From: Pseudomonas sp. GV085
GTDB taxonomy: Bacteria; Pseudomonadota; Gammaproteobacteria; Pseudomonadales; Pseudomonadaceae
Length of the DNA: 64,000 nucleotides
Assembly (NCBI RefSeq): GCF_003050925.1
Contig: NZ_QAOV01000003.1
Coordinates: forward strand, 434,001-498,000
Reading direction: 5' to 3'
Part shown: piece after piece, positions 8,747 to 18,076 of the stretch
Position numbering within the stretch: the first letter of the stretch is position 1
How the letters are laid out: each line of letters opens with the position of its first letter
The notes under the pieces: generated by a model
The model's database searches: none
What the model was told of the DNA's origin: nothing
Seen by the model: only the letters and a program-made list of their open reading frames with translations
Translations under genes and position numbers: made by a program

Positions 8747-9847
8747 ATGACCAGGCAACAGCAAGTGGTGATTGTCGGCGGTGGAGTGATTGGTTTGCTG
8801 ACGGCCTACAATCTCGCGTCCGAAGTGCAAAGCGTTGTGCTGCTGGATCGCTCGAACGTAGGCCAGGAATCGTCCTGGGCGGGTGGTGGCATCGTTTCGC
8901 CGCTTTACCCGTGGCGCTACAGCCCGGCGGTCACCGCGTTGGCTCACTGGTCCCAGGACTTCTATCCACAACTGGGCGAGCGCTTGTTTGCCGCCACCGG
9001 CGTTGATCCTGAAGTGCACACCACCGGTCTGTACTGGCTGGATCTGGATGACGAGGCTGAAGCGCTGGCATGGGCCGCCCGGGAAAATCGTCCATTGAGT
9101 GCGGTGGATATTTCGGCAGCCCACGACGCCGTGCCGGTGCTGGGCAACGGTTTTTCCCGGGCGATCTACATGGCCGACGTCGCCAACGTGCGTAATCCGC
9201 GATTGGTGAAGTCACTCAAGGCCGCGTTGCTGGCGCTGTCGAACGTGACGATTCATGAGCAGTGCGAAGTCAGCGGGTTTGTTCGTGACGGTAATAAAGT
9301 GGTCGGCGTGCAGACTTCCACAGGTACTGTCGCGGGCGATCAAGTCGTCCTGACGGCGGGGGCCTGGAGCGGTGATTTGCTCAAGCTTCTTGATCTGACG
9401 CTGCCGGTCGAGCCGGTGAAAGGGCAGATGATTCTCTACAAGTGTGCGGCGGATTTCCTGCTGAGCATGGTCCTGGCCAAGGGCCGTTATGCGATTCCCC
9501 GGCGCGACGGGCACATACTGATCGGCAGTACGCTGGAGCATGAAGGCTTTGACAAGACGCCGACCGGGTCGGCACTGGAAAGCCTGAAGGCGTCCGCGGT
9601 GGAATTGATCCCGGCACTGGCCGAGGCCGAAGTAGTGGGGCATTGGGCCGGATTGCGCCCGGGGTCACCCGAGGGCATTCCTTATATCGGCCCGGTACCG
9701 GGGTTTGACGGGCTCTGGCTCAACTGCGGGCATTACCGTAACGGGCTGGTGTTGGCGCCAGCGTCATGCCAGTTGTTTGCCGATGTGATGCTGGGCCGGG
9801 CGCCGATCATCGATCCGGCGCCTTATGCGCCTGCCGGAAGACTTTGA
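8747..9847 (+). CDS. thiO: Glycine/D-amino-acid oxidase of thiamine synthesis
   Basis: A 366-residue FAD-dependent oxidase of the DAO family. The dinucleotide-binding GGGVIG motif lies near residues 11-16 and is followed by SSWAGGGIVSPLYPWRY. Conserved C-terminal parts include GHWAGLRPGSPEGIPYIG and NCGHYRNGLVLAPA. In the ThiO family it oxidises glycine to iminoglycine for the thiazole ring of thiamine. I chose the ATG at 8747; the frame also has a TTG four codons earlier. A D-amino-acid dehydrogenase role cannot be excluded, but the pilE-thiO-pilR position matches the Pseudomonas gene called thiO. Confidence 0.85.
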   Translation: MTRQQQVVIVGGGVIGLLTAYNLASEVQSVVLLDRSNVGQESSWAGGGIVSPLYPWRYSPAVTALAHWSQDFYPQLGERLFAATGVDPEVHTTGLYWLDLDDEAEALAWAARENRPLSAVDISAAHDAVPVLGNGFSRAIYMADVANVRNPRLVKSLKAALLALSNVTIHEQCEVSGFVRDGNKVVGVQTSTGTVAGDQVVLTAGAWSGDLLKLLDLTLPVEPVKGQMILYKCAADFLLSMVLAKGRYAIPRRDGHILIGSTLEHEGFDKTPTGSALESLKASAVELIPALAEAEVVGHWAGLRPGSPEGIPYIGPVPGFDGLWLNCGHYRNGLVLAPASCQLFADVMLGRAPIIDPAPYAPAGRL

Positions 9848-9850
9848 CAA

Positions 9851-9919
9851 GATCGCAGCCTGCGGCAGCTCCTACAGAATGTACGCTCCCAGGTAGGAGC
9901 TGCCGCAGGCTGCGATCTT
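9851..9919. repeat. REP-like inverted repeat, second class, between thiO and pilR
   Basis: GATCGCAGCCTGCGGCAGCT at the left pairs with AGCTGCCGCAGGCTGCGATC at the right, around about 21 bases. This class differs in sequence from the GAGCGAGC class. It lies between convergent genes, and the run of T after the right arm means it could also end transcription of thiO. A single arm of the same class is found at 41576-41602. Confidence 0.88.
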
Positions 9920-9928
9920 TTTAAAGCA

Positions 9929-11266
9929 TCAATCCAGTCCAAACTTCTTGAGCCGGTAACGCATCGACCTGAATGACAGGTTCAACCGCTGAGCCGCCGC
10001 CGTGCGGTTCCAGCGGGTTTCCTCCAGGGCCTGGAGCAGCAGTTGGCGTTCGACGTTTTCCAGGTAGGTTTCCAGGTTGTCGATCCGGGTCAGGTCCGGC
10101 ACGCCGCCTTCAGCTCCACAGTTGCCTTCAGCCAGGCGCAGGTCGCCGGCTTCGATCTGTTTGTTCTCACACAGTGTGTGTGCCCGTTCGAGCATGTTCT
10201 CCAGTTCCCGCACATTGCCCGGGAAGCGATAGCTTTTCAGTGCATCGAGGGCCTGGGGGTGGAGTCTCGCTGCAGGTTGGCCGGTATCGGCGGCCAGGCG
10301 CTTGAGTATGTGGCTGGCCAGTATTTCGATGTCATCGCGACGCTCGCGCAAGGGTGGCACCCGGAGTTCGATCACGTTCAAGCGGTAGTAAAGATCATGG
10401 CGAAAGCGTCCGGCGGCGACTTCGGCGCCAAGGTCCTTGTGTGTGGCGCAGAGAATGCGCACATCCACCGCCACTTCCTGCTGCCCGCCGACACTGCGTA
10501 CGGCTTTCTCCTGAATCGCGCGCAGCAGTTTGACTTGCATGGCCAACGGCAGGTCAGCCACTTCGTCGAGGAGCAGGGTGCCGCCGTGAGCTGTCTGGAA
10601 CAGACCGGGTTTGTCTTCGATGGCGCCGCTGAAACTGCCTTTGCGATGGCCAAAAAACTCACTCTCCAACAGTTCCGAGGGAATTGCCGCGCAGTTGATC
10701 GCAATGAACGGCTGATTGGTGCGAGGGCTTTGATCATGGATCAGGCGCGCGACCAACTCCTTGCCGCTGCCGGATTCTCCGCTGATGTATACCGTCGCAT
10801 GGCTGCTGGCCAGTTTGATGATCTGTTTGCGCAGGTTGCGCATGGGCAATGAGTCGCCCAGCAAGCGACGATCGATGCCGATCCTGCGGGCAGGAACCAG
10901 CAGGGCGCTGGCGACCAGTTCACGCAGGCGCGCAAGGTCCACCGGTTTGGTCAGGAAGTCGAATGCCCCGGCCTTGAGCACGTTGATCGCGGTTTCGAGG
11001 CTGGCATAGGCGGTGATCATCGCCACCTGGACCTGAGGGTGGCATTGCTGGATGTGCTGCACCAACTCCAGGCCAGTACCATCCGGCAACTGCATGTCGG
11101 TCAGGCATAGATCGAAGGTTTCGCGTTGTAGCAGGGATTGCGCTTCGCCAACGTTGCGGGCGTTGAACGTCTCCAGTCTCATCCTTCCCAGGGTGATTTC
11201 CAGGAGTTCGCGAATGTCCGGCTCGTCATCGACGATCAAGACTTTTTGTCGTGGTCTCGTGTTCAA
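9929..11266 (-). CDS. pilR: Sigma-54 response regulator PilR
   Basis: NtrC-family activator of pilA, 445 residues. The receiver domain has DDEPD at 13-17 and the phosphorylation site D57 (CLTDMQLPDG); next come the AAA+ domain with Walker A GESGSGKE and a C-terminal Fis-type helix-turn-helix (RWNRTAAAQRLNLSFRSMRYRL). The sigma-54 contact loop reads GSFSGA, a departure from GAFTGA. I choose the TTG at 11266, which gives the usual family length, has GGAG nine bases upstream and overlaps the pilS remnant as TTGA; no ATG is available in the N-terminal stretch. The cognate kinase gene is broken, so how this regulator is phosphorylated is open. Confidence 0.92.
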   Translation of the reverse strand: MNTRPRQKVLIVDDEPDIRELLEITLGRMRLETFNARNVGEAQSLLQRETFDLCLTDMQLPDGTGLELVQHIQQCHPQVQVAMITAYASLETAINVLKAGAFDFLTKPVDLARLRELVASALLVPARRIGIDRRLLGDSLPMRNLRKQIIKLASSHATVYISGESGSGKELVARLIHDQSPRTNQPFIAINCAAIPSELLESEFFGHRKGSFSGAIEDKPGLFQTAHGGTLLLDEVADLPLAMQVKLLRAIQEKAVRSVGGQQEVAVDVRILCATHKDLGAEVAAGRFRHDLYYRLNVIELRVPPLRERRDDIEILASHILKRLAADTGQPAARLHPQALDALKSYRFPGNVRELENMLERAHTLCENKQIEAGDLRLAEGNCGAEGGVPDLTRIDNLETYLENVERQLLLQALEETRWNRTAAAQRLNLSFRSMRYRLKKFGLD

Positions 11267-11580
11267 CGTGGGCTCCGTCCGTGAGCATAGGTGATACAAA
11301 AGCAGCCGCTTTCCTGGCGTGCCTTGAAGTCTAGGCGGGACAGAATGCTTTCGTCCGGCTGGCCGGACAGATAAAGCCCCAGGCCCTTGATATAGGGGGC
11401 TGGGGCTTCATTATCGAGTATTTCCAGTGATTTCAGGTCGAGCCATGGCGGCGACATTTGCTCGCGGCACAACAAGTGGAGGACGTTTTCGATTACCCGG
11501 TTCATTCGCAGAGAGTGATCTTGAATAATCTGCGTCAGACGTCAATCGACGCCTTTCAGTTCCTTGAGTGCGTGCGATAG
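11263..11580 (-). pseudogene. pilS: Remnant of sensor kinase gene pilS
   Basis: Translated fragments recall PilS in order: LSHALKELKGVD (the stretch after the H-box), an in-frame TGA at 11542-11544, then RLTQIIQDHSLRMNRVIENV (end of the dimerisation helix), WLDLK, EILDN (G1 box), GLGLYLS (G2 box) and CFCITYAH at the C-terminus. The phosphorylated His, the N box, most of the ATP lid and the whole N-terminal membrane part are missing; only about 320 of the usual roughly 1600 bases remain. The stop still overlaps the pilR start exactly as in an intact pilSR pair. The kinase cannot be functional. Confidence 0.83.
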
Positions 11581-11611
11581 TCCTCAATCGGCCGTCATTT
11601 CGGGTGGCGTA

Positions 11612-11845
11612 TCAGCGGCCTCTGGAACCCTTGTCTTGCTCGAGATGAGCCTGGCTGCAATACCATTGTTGGTCGTGGCTCAGCGCGCGGTCACGGGGCA
11701 GGTGAACGCCGCAATGGGCACAGCGGACCATGGGCGCCGCTTCCCGTTCGGCAGGGGGCCTGGGGGTGGATGCCTGCCCCTTGAACTTGCGCCAGAACCA
11801 TACTGCAGCGGCAATCAGGGCAATCCAGAACAATAAACGAAGCAT
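11612..11845 (-). CDS. Small membrane-anchored cysteine-motif protein (PP0621-like)
   Basis: A 77-residue protein. A membrane helix at residues 2-18 (LRLLFWIALIAAAVWFW) is followed by a basic linker and a small metal-binding-like segment with C42, C45 and C63 plus several histidines (CAHCGVHLPRD ... YCSQAHLEQ). This pattern matches the PP0621-type conserved proteins next to pilSR in Pseudomonas. The function is not known. It directly precedes the pilS remnant on the same strand. Confidence 0.8.
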   Translation of the reverse strand: MLRLLFWIALIAAAVWFWRKFKGQASTPRPPAEREAAPMVRCAHCGVHLPRDRALSHDQQWYCSQAHLEQDKGSRGR

Positions 11846-11917
11846 GGTGTGCTGCTTTTTGACTAGTGATTAGCTAGTTTAGCCAAGGACATGGCCAGCG
11901 CACAGCCTAATAGCTTA

Positions 11918-12017
11918 TGTAGGAGCGAGCTTGCTCGCGATGGTCTCAAGGACGACGCGTTTATTCAGACAAAGCGCGTTAACGTTGACGTCCATCGCGA
12001 GCAAGCTCGCTCCTACA
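11918..12017. repeat. REP doublet (REPIN) upstream of bamD 3' end
   Basis: TGTAGGAGCGAGCTTGCTCG and its inverse CGAGCAAGCTCGCTCCTACA flank about 55 bases that contain GCGTTAACGTTGACG. The loop is inverted relative to the copy at 4071. It lies between the 77-residue gene and the end of bamD. Confidence 0.93.
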
Positions 12018-12045
12018 AGTCTCCCTTTTTGCACAACCCGAGGTG

Positions 12046-13068
12046 TCAGTCGAACACGCCGAAGGTCATGTGGCTGAACCACGAACGGTCGCTGTCGTTG
12101 CCTTGCGCTTCGTGATTTTCTTCTTCGACCGCTTCGCCATTGTCGTCTTTAGGCTTGAGCTCGGCCGGGATTGCGTCTTTGGCGTCCTGGAATTGCCTCT
12201 GGACGTCCTGGTTGGCGCGGGTTTCACCCGGTGGCAGCGGCGGACGCGACTCGATCAGGCCCAGGGTCGCCTTGCTCAGCCACGAACGGTTGTCGGCTTC
12301 GGCTACGGTCGGCACGAACTGACCGTCGACCAGGGTCGGGTGGTTCGGGTAGTTGAGCTTCAGGGCTTCCAGGCTGGTGGCAGCCAGTTCGTCCAGGTGC
12401 ATGCGCTGGTAGGCCTCGGTCATCACCGCCAGGCCGTCGCCGACCGAAGGGGTTTCCTGGAAGTTTTCCACCACGTAACGACCGCGGTTCGCGGCGGCGA
12501 CATAAGCCTGGCGGGTCAGGTAGTAGTCGGCCACGTGAATTTCGTAGGCCGCCAGCAGGTTGCGCAGATAAATCATGCGCTGCTTGGCGTCTGGTGCGTA
12601 GCGGCTGTTCGGGAAGCGGCTGGTCAGCTGGGCGAATTCGTTATAGGAGTCGCGGGCGGCGCCCGGGTCACGCTTGGTCATATCCAGCGGCAGGAAGCGC
12701 GCCAGCAGGCCGACGTCCTGGTCGAAAGAAGTCAGGCCCTTGAGGTAGTAGGCGTAATCGACGTTCGGATGCTGTGGGTGCAGACGAATGAAGCGTTCCG
12801 CAGCGGACTTGGCCGCTTCTGGCTCGGTGTTCTTGTAGTTGGCGTAGATGAGTTCGAGTTGCGCCTGATCGGCATAGCGACCGAACGGATAACGCGATTC
12901 CAGAGCCTTGAGCTTGGCGATGGCACTGGTGTAGCTACTGTTGTCCAGGTCGTTTTGAGCCTGTTGGTACAGCTCGACTTCACTGAGGTTTTCGTCTACG
13001 ACTTCCTTCGATGAGCAAGCAGCGGTCAATGCGAGGATGGCGATCAGCAGCAGGTGTTTCACTTGCAT
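12046..13068 (-). CDS. bamD: Outer membrane assembly lipoprotein BamD
   Basis: A 340-residue lipoprotein of the Bam complex, which inserts beta-barrel proteins into the outer membrane. The signal peptide ends in the lipobox LTAAC, so Cys near residue 17 is lipidated after LspA cleavage. TPR-like repeats follow ([60 protein letters not shown]). The C-terminal tail of about 60 residues beyond the TPR core is acidic and is typical of Pseudomonas homologues. The start is the ATG at 13068. It is divergent from rluD with about 150 bases between. Confidence 0.95.
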   Translation of the reverse strand: MQVKHLLLIAILALTAACSSKEVVDENLSEVELYQQAQNDLDNSSYTSAIAKLKALESRYPFGRYADQAQLELIYANYKNTEPEAAKSAAERFIRLHPQHPNVDYAYYLKGLTSFDQDVGLLARFLPLDMTKRDPGAARDSYNEFAQLTSRFPNSRYAPDAKQRMIYLRNLLAAYEIHVADYYLTRQAYVAAANRGRYVVENFQETPSVGDGLAVMTEAYQRMHLDELAATSLEALKLNYPNHPTLVDGQFVPTVAEADNRSWLSKATLGLIESRPPLPPGETRANQDVQRQFQDAKDAIPAELKPKDDNGEAVEEENHEAQGNDSDRSWFSHMTFGVFD

Positions 13069-13219
13069 GGCGGCTTGCGTCCCTATGACGGCCGCTGTCT
13101 TGGGCGTGGCCGTCCTGTTATGATGAACGCCCCGTTGAATAGCCTCGGGGCAAAAGACGCCGTATTTAACCACAAGCGCGCAGCCGAAACCAAAGGCTGT
13201 GCCGACGCCTAGTCTGAGC

Positions 13220-14182
13220 ATGTCCGATAAAATTGAACTTCGCGCAGAGGTGCCGTCCGAATTGGGCGGCCAACGCCTCGATCAAGTCGCCGCACAATTA
13301 TTCGCTGAGCACTCGCGCTCGCGCCTTTCCGCCTGGATCAAAGACGGCCGCCTGACTGTGGATGGGGCGGTTATCCGCCCGCGAGACATCGTCCATGGCG
13401 GCGCCATCCTTGAGTTGACTGCCGAGCAGGAAGCTCAGGGCGAATGGGTCGCTCAAGACATTGCCCTGGACATCGTCTACGAAGACGACGACATCCTGGT
13501 GATCAACAAGCCTGCGGGCCTGGTGGTGCACCCGGCTGCCGGTCATGCCGATGGCACCCTGCTCAACGCCTTGCTGCACCACGTGCCGGACATCATCAAT
13601 GTGCCCCGCGCCGGTATCGTGCATCGCCTGGACAAGGACACCACCGGTCTGATGGTGGTGGCCAAGACCATTCAAGCGCAGACGCAGTTGGTGACACAGT
13701 TGCAGAGCCGCAGCGTCAGCCGGATCTACGAGTGCATCGTGATCGGTGTGGTGACAGCCGGAGGCAAGATCAATGCGCCGATCGGTCGTCACGGCCAGCA
13801 GCGCCAGCGCATGGCCGTGATGGAAGGTGGCAAGCAGGCCGTCAGCCATTACCGCGTGCTCGAGCGTTTCCGCTCCCACACCCACGTGCGGGTGAAGCTG
13901 GAAACCGGTCGTACGCACCAGATTCGCGTACACATGGCGCACATCAACTACCCGTTGGTCGGAGATCCCGCCTACGGTGGTCGTTTCCGTATTCCGCCGG
14001 CCGCCAACCCAACCATGGTCGAATCCCTGAAAAACTTCCCGCGTCAGGCGCTGCATGCGCGTTTCCTGGAACTGGATCATCCGACCACTGGTAAGCGCAT
14101 GAGCTGGGAATCGCCGTTGCCGGAAGATTTCGTCTGGCTGCTGACCCTGCTCAAGCAAGACCGCGAGGCGTTCGTCGGATGA
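13220..14182 (+). CDS. rluD: 23S rRNA pseudouridine synthase (1911/1915/1917)
   Basis: A 320-residue RluA-family enzyme with an N-terminal S4 domain (about residues 14-75: [20 protein letters not shown]). The catalytic motif [19 protein letters not shown] carries the active Asp. It modifies helix 69 of 23S rRNA. I use the ATG at 13220 ([11 protein letters not shown]). Its stop overlaps the next start (ATGA at 14179-14182), so pgeF is coupled. The bamD/rluD/pgeF/clpB order is conserved in Pseudomonas. Confidence 0.95.
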   Translation: MSDKIELRAEVPSELGGQRLDQVAAQLFAEHSRSRLSAWIKDGRLTVDGAVIRPRDIVHGGAILELTAEQEAQGEWVAQDIALDIVYEDDDILVINKPAGLVVHPAAGHADGTLLNALLHHVPDIINVPRAGIVHRLDKDTTGLMVVAKTIQAQTQLVTQLQSRSVSRIYECIVIGVVTAGGKINAPIGRHGQQRQRMAVMEGGKQAVSHYRVLERFRSHTHVRVKLETGRTHQIRVHMAHINYPLVGDPAYGGRFRIPPAANPTMVESLKNFPRQALHARFLELDHPTTGKRMSWESPLPEDFVWLLTLLKQDREAFVG

Positions 14183-14904
14183 GTGACTGGCTGATTCCTG
14201 ACTGGCCCGCGCCGGCCGGGGTCAAGGCCTGTGTGACCACTCGTGCGGGCGGCGTCAGTGTGGCGCCGTTCGACAGCCTCAACCTCGGCGATCACGTCGG
14301 AGACAGCCCTGAAGCTGTTGCCGAGAATCGCCGTCGTCTTACCGATCATTTCTCCATTCAACCGGCCTGGCTGCAGCAGGTCCACGGCATTGTCGTGGCC
14401 CATGCCGATCCAGGCCGGGTGGTCACCGCCGATGCCAGTTGGACGTCGACACCCGGTATCGCCTGTGCGGCGATGACGGCCGATTGCCTGCCAGCGTTGT
14501 TTTGTGACCGTGCCGGTACTCGTGTCGCGGCGGCCCATGCCGGTTGGCGCGGGCTGGCTGCTGGTGTACTGGAGGCCACGCTCGACAGTCTGGCGGTACC
14601 GCCTGCCGAAGTATTGGTCTGGCTCGGCCCGGCGATCGGCCCGCAAGCCTTTGAAGTCGGCCCGGAAGTGCGTGAAACCTTCGTGCAGCAGTTGCCGCAA
14701 GCGTCAGAAGCCTTCGTGCCAAGCCAAAACCCCGGCAAGTTCATGGCCGACATCTATATGCTGGCCCGCTTGCGTCTGGCAGCTCGTGGTGTAACGGCTG
14801 TCTATGGTGGTGGTTTCTGCACCGTAAACGACCCTCGCTTCTTTTCTTATCGCCGTGCGTCCCGCACCGGTCGATTCGCCTCGCTGATCTGGCTCGCCCG
14901 CTAA
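14179..14904 (+). CDS. pgeF: Peptidoglycan editing factor/multicopper polyphenol oxidase family
   Basis: A 241-residue DUF152 (YfiH/PgeF) protein. Metal and active-site residues are visible: LQQVHGIVVAHA, AAMTADCLPALFCD and VAAAHAGWRGLAAGV, with the late FCTVNDPRFFSYRR segment. Older annotation calls the family laccase; in E. coli it acts as an amidase on misincorporated muropeptide precursors. Translation is coupled to rluD by a four-base overlap. No signal peptide is seen, which fits a cytoplasmic enzyme. Confidence 0.9.
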   Translation: MSDWLIPDWPAPAGVKACVTTRAGGVSVAPFDSLNLGDHVGDSPEAVAENRRRLTDHFSIQPAWLQQVHGIVVAHADPGRVVTADASWTSTPGIACAAMTADCLPALFCDRAGTRVAAAHAGWRGLAAGVLEATLDSLAVPPAEVLVWLGPAIGPQAFEVGPEVRETFVQQLPQASEAFVPSQNPGKFMADIYMLARLRLAARGVTAVYGGGFCTVNDPRFFSYRRASRTGRFASLIWLAR

Positions 14905-14934
14905 GCTTCCCTGACCTGCATCAACGTCCCGACG

Positions 14935-14962
14935 CTTGAATCTCCCAGAATCGACCACATCT
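14935..14962 (+). promoter_or_regulatory. Sigma-32-like heat-shock promoter of clpB
   Basis: CTTGAAT begins at 14935 and CCACATCT lies at 14955-14962, close to the sigma-32 consensus CTTGAAA with a 13-15 base gap then CCCCATNT. It stands about 72 bases before the clpB ATG, and clpB is a heat-shock gene across proteobacteria. Found by eye only. Confidence 0.65.
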
Positions 14963-15034
14963 ATTGTGATATCTGGCAGGTTTCTTCATTCAGGATGTTT
15001 TATAGGTCCGGCCTGCTCAAAAGGAAGGTGACCC

Positions 15035-17599
15035 ATGCGTATAGACCGTTTAACCAGCAAATTGCAGTTAGCGTTGTCCGATGCCCAATCCCTGGCTGTC
15101 GGTCACGATCATCCGGCCATTGAACCGGCGCACTTGATGCAAGCCTTGCTCGAGCAGCAGGGCGGCTCGATCAAGCCCCTGCTGATGCAGGTGGGCTTCG
15201 ACGTCAACAGCCTGCGTAAAGAGTTGACCAAAGAGCTCGACCAGCTACCGAAAATCCAGAACCCGACCGGTGACGTGAACATGTCGCAGGATCTGGCGCG
15301 CCTGCTCAATCAGGCCGATCGTCTGGCCCAGCAGAAGGGCGACCAGTTCATCTCCAGCGAACTGGTGCTGCTCGCCGCCATGGACGAGAACAGCAAGCTC
15401 GGAAAACTGTTGCTCGGTCAGGGCGTGAGCAAGAAAGCCCTGGAGAACGCAATCAACAACCTGCGCGGTGGCGAGGCCGTCAACGACCCGAACCACGAAG
15501 AGGCGCGCCAGGCCCTGGATAAATACACCGTCGACCTGACCAAGCGCGCCGAAGACGGCAAGCTCGATCCGGTGATCGGCCGTGACGATGAAATTCGCCG
15601 CACAATCCAGGTGCTGCAACGTCGGACCAAGAACAACCCGGTGCTGATCGGTGAGCCTGGCGTGGGTAAAACCGCCATCGCCGAAGGCCTGGCCCAGCGC
15701 ATCATCAATGGCGAAGTGCCGGATGGCCTCAAGGGCAAGCGCCTGTTGTCCCTGGACATGGGGGCGCTGATTGCCGGTGCCAAGTATCGCGGTGAGTTCG
15801 AAGAGCGCCTGAAATCCCTGCTCAATGAACTGTCGAAGCAGGAAGGGCAGATCATCCTGTTCATCGACGAACTGCACACCATGGTCGGCGCCGGTAAGGG
15901 CGAAGGCTCGATGGATGCGGGCAACATGCTCAAGCCGGCCCTGGCCCGCGGTGAGCTGCACTGCGTAGGCGCCACCACGCTCAACGAGTACCGCCAATAC
16001 ATTGAGAAGGACGCCGCCCTCGAGCGACGTTTCCAGAAAGTGCTGGTGGACGAGCCGAGCGAAGAAGACACCATCGCCATCCTGCGTGGCCTCAAGGAGC
16101 GGTATGAGGTTCACCACAAGGTGGCGATCACTGACGGCGCGATCATTGCCGCAGCCAAGCTCAGCCATCGCTACATCACTGACCGGCAGTTGCCGGACAA
16201 GGCCATCGACCTGATCGACGAGGCCGCCAGCCGCATCCGCATGGAAATCGACTCCAAGCCGGAAGTGCTGGACCGTCTGGAGCGCCGCCTGATTCAGCTG
16301 AAGGTGGAATCCCAGGCGCTGAAGAAAGAAAGCGACGACGCGGCGAAGAAACGTCTGGAAAAATTGCAGGAAGAAATCGCTCGTCATGAGCGTGAGTACT
16401 CGGATCTCGAGGAAATCTGGAACTCGGAAAAAGCCGAGGTTCAGGGTTCGGCGCAGATCCAGCAGAAGATCGAACAGTCCCGTCAGGAACTGGAAGCCGC
16501 TCGCCGTAAAGGCGACCTGAACCGCATGGCGGAATTGCAGTACGGGGTGATCCCGGACCTGGAACGCAGCCTGCAAATGGTCGACCAGCATGGCAAACCC
16601 GAAAACCAGTTGTTGCGCAGCAAGGTGACTGAAGAAGAGATCGCCGAAGTCGTTTCGAAGTGGACCGGTATCCCGGTGTCGAAGATGCTCGAAGGCGAGC
16701 GCGAAAAACTGATGAAGATGGAAAGCCTGTTGCACCAGCGTGTGATCGGCCAGGACGAAGCGGTTGTGGCGGTTTCCAACGCGGTGCGGCGTTCCCGCGC
16801 CGGGTTGTCCGACCCGAATCGCCCGAGCGGCTCGTTCATGTTCCTCGGCCCGACCGGTGTCGGTAAAACCGAGCTGTGCAAGGCGCTGGCCGAGTTCCTC
16901 TTTGATACTGAAGAGGCGATGGTGCGGATCGACATGTCCGAGTTCATGGAGAAACATTCCGTGGCTCGCTTGATCGGTGCGCCACCAGGATATGTCGGTT
17001 ATGAAGAGGGCGGTTACCTGACCGAGGCGGTGCGTCGCAAGCCTTACTCGGTGATCCTGATGGACGAAGTCGAGAAGGCGCACCCGGATGTGTTCAACAT
17101 CTTGCTGCAAGTGCTCGAGGATGGTCGTTTGACCGACAGCCATGGCCGTACGGTGGACTTCAAGAACACCGTGATTGTCATGACCTCCAACCTGGGGTCG
17201 GTGCAGATCCAGGAACTGGTCGGTGATCGTGAGGCGCAGCGTGCAGCGGTGATGGATGCGATTTCCAGCCACTTCCGGCCGGAGTTCATCAACCGGGTCG
17301 ACGAAGTGGTGATTTTCGAGCCGTTGGCGCGAGATCAGATCGCTGGCATTACCGAGATCCAGTTGGGTCGTCTGCGCAGCCGCCTGACCGAGCGGGAACT
17401 GAAGCTTGAGCTCAGCCCTGAAGCCATGGACAAGCTGATCGCGGTCGGTTACGACCCGGTGTATGGGGCACGGCCGCTCAAGCGCGCTATCCAGCGCTGG
17501 ATCGAGAACCCGCTGGCGCAGCTGATCCTGTCCGGTCGATTCATGCCGGGCGATACCGCTCACGGTGTGGTGGAAAACGACGAAATCGTTTTCGTCTGA
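15035..17599 (+). CDS. clpB: ATP-dependent disaggregase ClpB
   Basis: Hsp100 chaperone of 854 residues that, with DnaK, pulls polypeptides out of aggregates. Domain order: Clp N domain (1-145), first AAA+ module with [13 protein letters not shown] (about 206-218), coiled-coil middle domain (about 405-525, very rich in Glu, Lys and Arg), second AAA+ module with [14 protein letters not shown] (about 605-618), and a D2 small domain ending [20 protein letters not shown]. The ATG at 15035 has AAGGAAGGTGA just upstream. Length and all nucleotide motifs are normal. A REP doublet follows directly. Confidence 0.98.
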   Translation: MRIDRLTSKLQLALSDAQSLAVGHDHPAIEPAHLMQALLEQQGGSIKPLLMQVGFDVNSLRKELTKELDQLPKIQNPTGDVNMSQDLARLLNQADRLAQQKGDQFISSELVLLAAMDENSKLGKLLLGQGVSKKALENAINNLRGGEAVNDPNHEEARQALDKYTVDLTKRAEDGKLDPVIGRDDEIRRTIQVLQRRTKNNPVLIGEPGVGKTAIAEGLAQRIINGEVPDGLKGKRLLSLDMGALIAGAKYRGEFEERLKSLLNELSKQEGQIILFIDELHTMVGAGKGEGSMDAGNMLKPALARGELHCVGATTLNEYRQYIEKDAALERRFQKVLVDEPSEEDTIAILRGLKERYEVHHKVAITDGAIIAAAKLSHRYITDRQLPDKAIDLIDEAASRIRMEIDSKPEVLDRLERRLIQLKVESQALKKESDDAAKKRLEKLQEEIARHEREYSDLEEIWNSEKAEVQGSAQIQQKIEQSRQELEAARRKGDLNRMAELQYGVIPDLERSLQMVDQHGKPENQLLRSKVTEEEIAEVVSKWTGIPVSKMLEGEREKLMKMESLLHQRVIGQDEAVVAVSNAVRRSRAGLSDPNRPSGSFMFLGPTGVGKTELCKALAEFLFDTEEAMVRIDMSEFMEKHSVARLIGAPPGYVGYEEGGYLTEAVRRKPYSVILMDEVEKAHPDVFNILLQVLEDGRLTDSHGRTVDFKNTVIVMTSNLGSVQIQELVGDREAQRAAVMDAISSHFRPEFINRVDEVVIFEPLARDQIAGITEIQLGRLRSRLTERELKLELSPEAMDKLIAVGYDPVYGARPLKRAIQRWIENPLAQLILSGRFMPGDTAHGVVENDEIVFV

Positions 17600-17613
17600 C
17601 CCGCTACCACACC

Positions 17614-17713
17614 TGTAGGAGCGAGCTCGCTCGCGAAGGTCGTTAACGATAACGCGGGTTGGCTGGCTCAACGCGGCGCTCGTGAATTCTTCGCGAGCAA
17701 GCTCGCTCCTACA
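17614..17713. repeat. REP doublet (REPIN) after clpB
   Basis: Left arm TGTAGGAGCGAGCTCGCTCG, right arm CGAGCAAGCTCGCTCCTACA, with the core GTTAACGATAACGCG in the loop. The left arm differs by one base from the standard (GAGCTC for GAGCTT). It sits 14 bases after the clpB stop and may shape its 3' end. Confidence 0.93.
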
Positions 17714-17875
17714 ACTGGCCTAGCATTGTGAGGCCTTTTTTTCGTTAGGCTGTTGAACTCAAAGGAAAAGGCTTGTAAAGTGCGCCCCGCAGTCAGTCAC
17801 CCGCCAGGGTTTCCGCTCCCCAGGCAGGAATCCAAAATAAGTTGCAAATCATTAACTTGAAAGCAATTTAGGGGG

Positions 17876-17903
17876 TTGACAGAGGTGCTGAAGATTGTAG
17901 AAT
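17876..17903 (+). promoter_or_regulatory. Sigma-70 promoter of the tRNA operon
   Basis: A perfect -35 TTGACA at 17876-17881 and -10 TAGAAT at 17898-17903 are separated by 16 bases and followed by the GC-rich discriminator AGCGCGCC. Strong promoter elements with a GC-rich discriminator are typical of stable RNA genes under stringent control by ppGpp and DksA; dksA is also in this window. The tRNA-Asn gene starts about 88 bases downstream. Confidence 0.85.
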
Positions 17904-17991
17904 AGCGCGCCTCAGACACACGAACGCAGCGATGCGAACGGGTCGAAGAGAACGCAGTAAAGCTTCAAAGTTGTAAATTGAAATGTGTAGT

Positions 17992-18067
17992 TCCGTGATA
18001 GCTCAGTCGGTAGAGCAAATGACTGTTAATCATTGGGTCCCAGGTTCGAGTCCTGGTCACGGAGCCA
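17992..18067 (+). tRNA. tRNA-Asn (GTT)
   Basis: A 76-base cloverleaf with TCCGTGA/TCACGGA acceptor arms, D arm GCTC...GAGC, anticodon stem AATGA/TCATT around loop CTGTTAA (anticodon GTT), T arm CCAGGTTCGAGTCCTGG, and an encoded CCA end. Confidence 0.98.
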
Positions 18068-18076
18068 ATTTCAAAC

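Noticed and set aside
15245..17671. An 808-codon antisense frame through clpB
   Set aside because: Same reason: a shadow of a highly biased gene; composition is rich in His, Gln, Val and Arg as typical for such frames.
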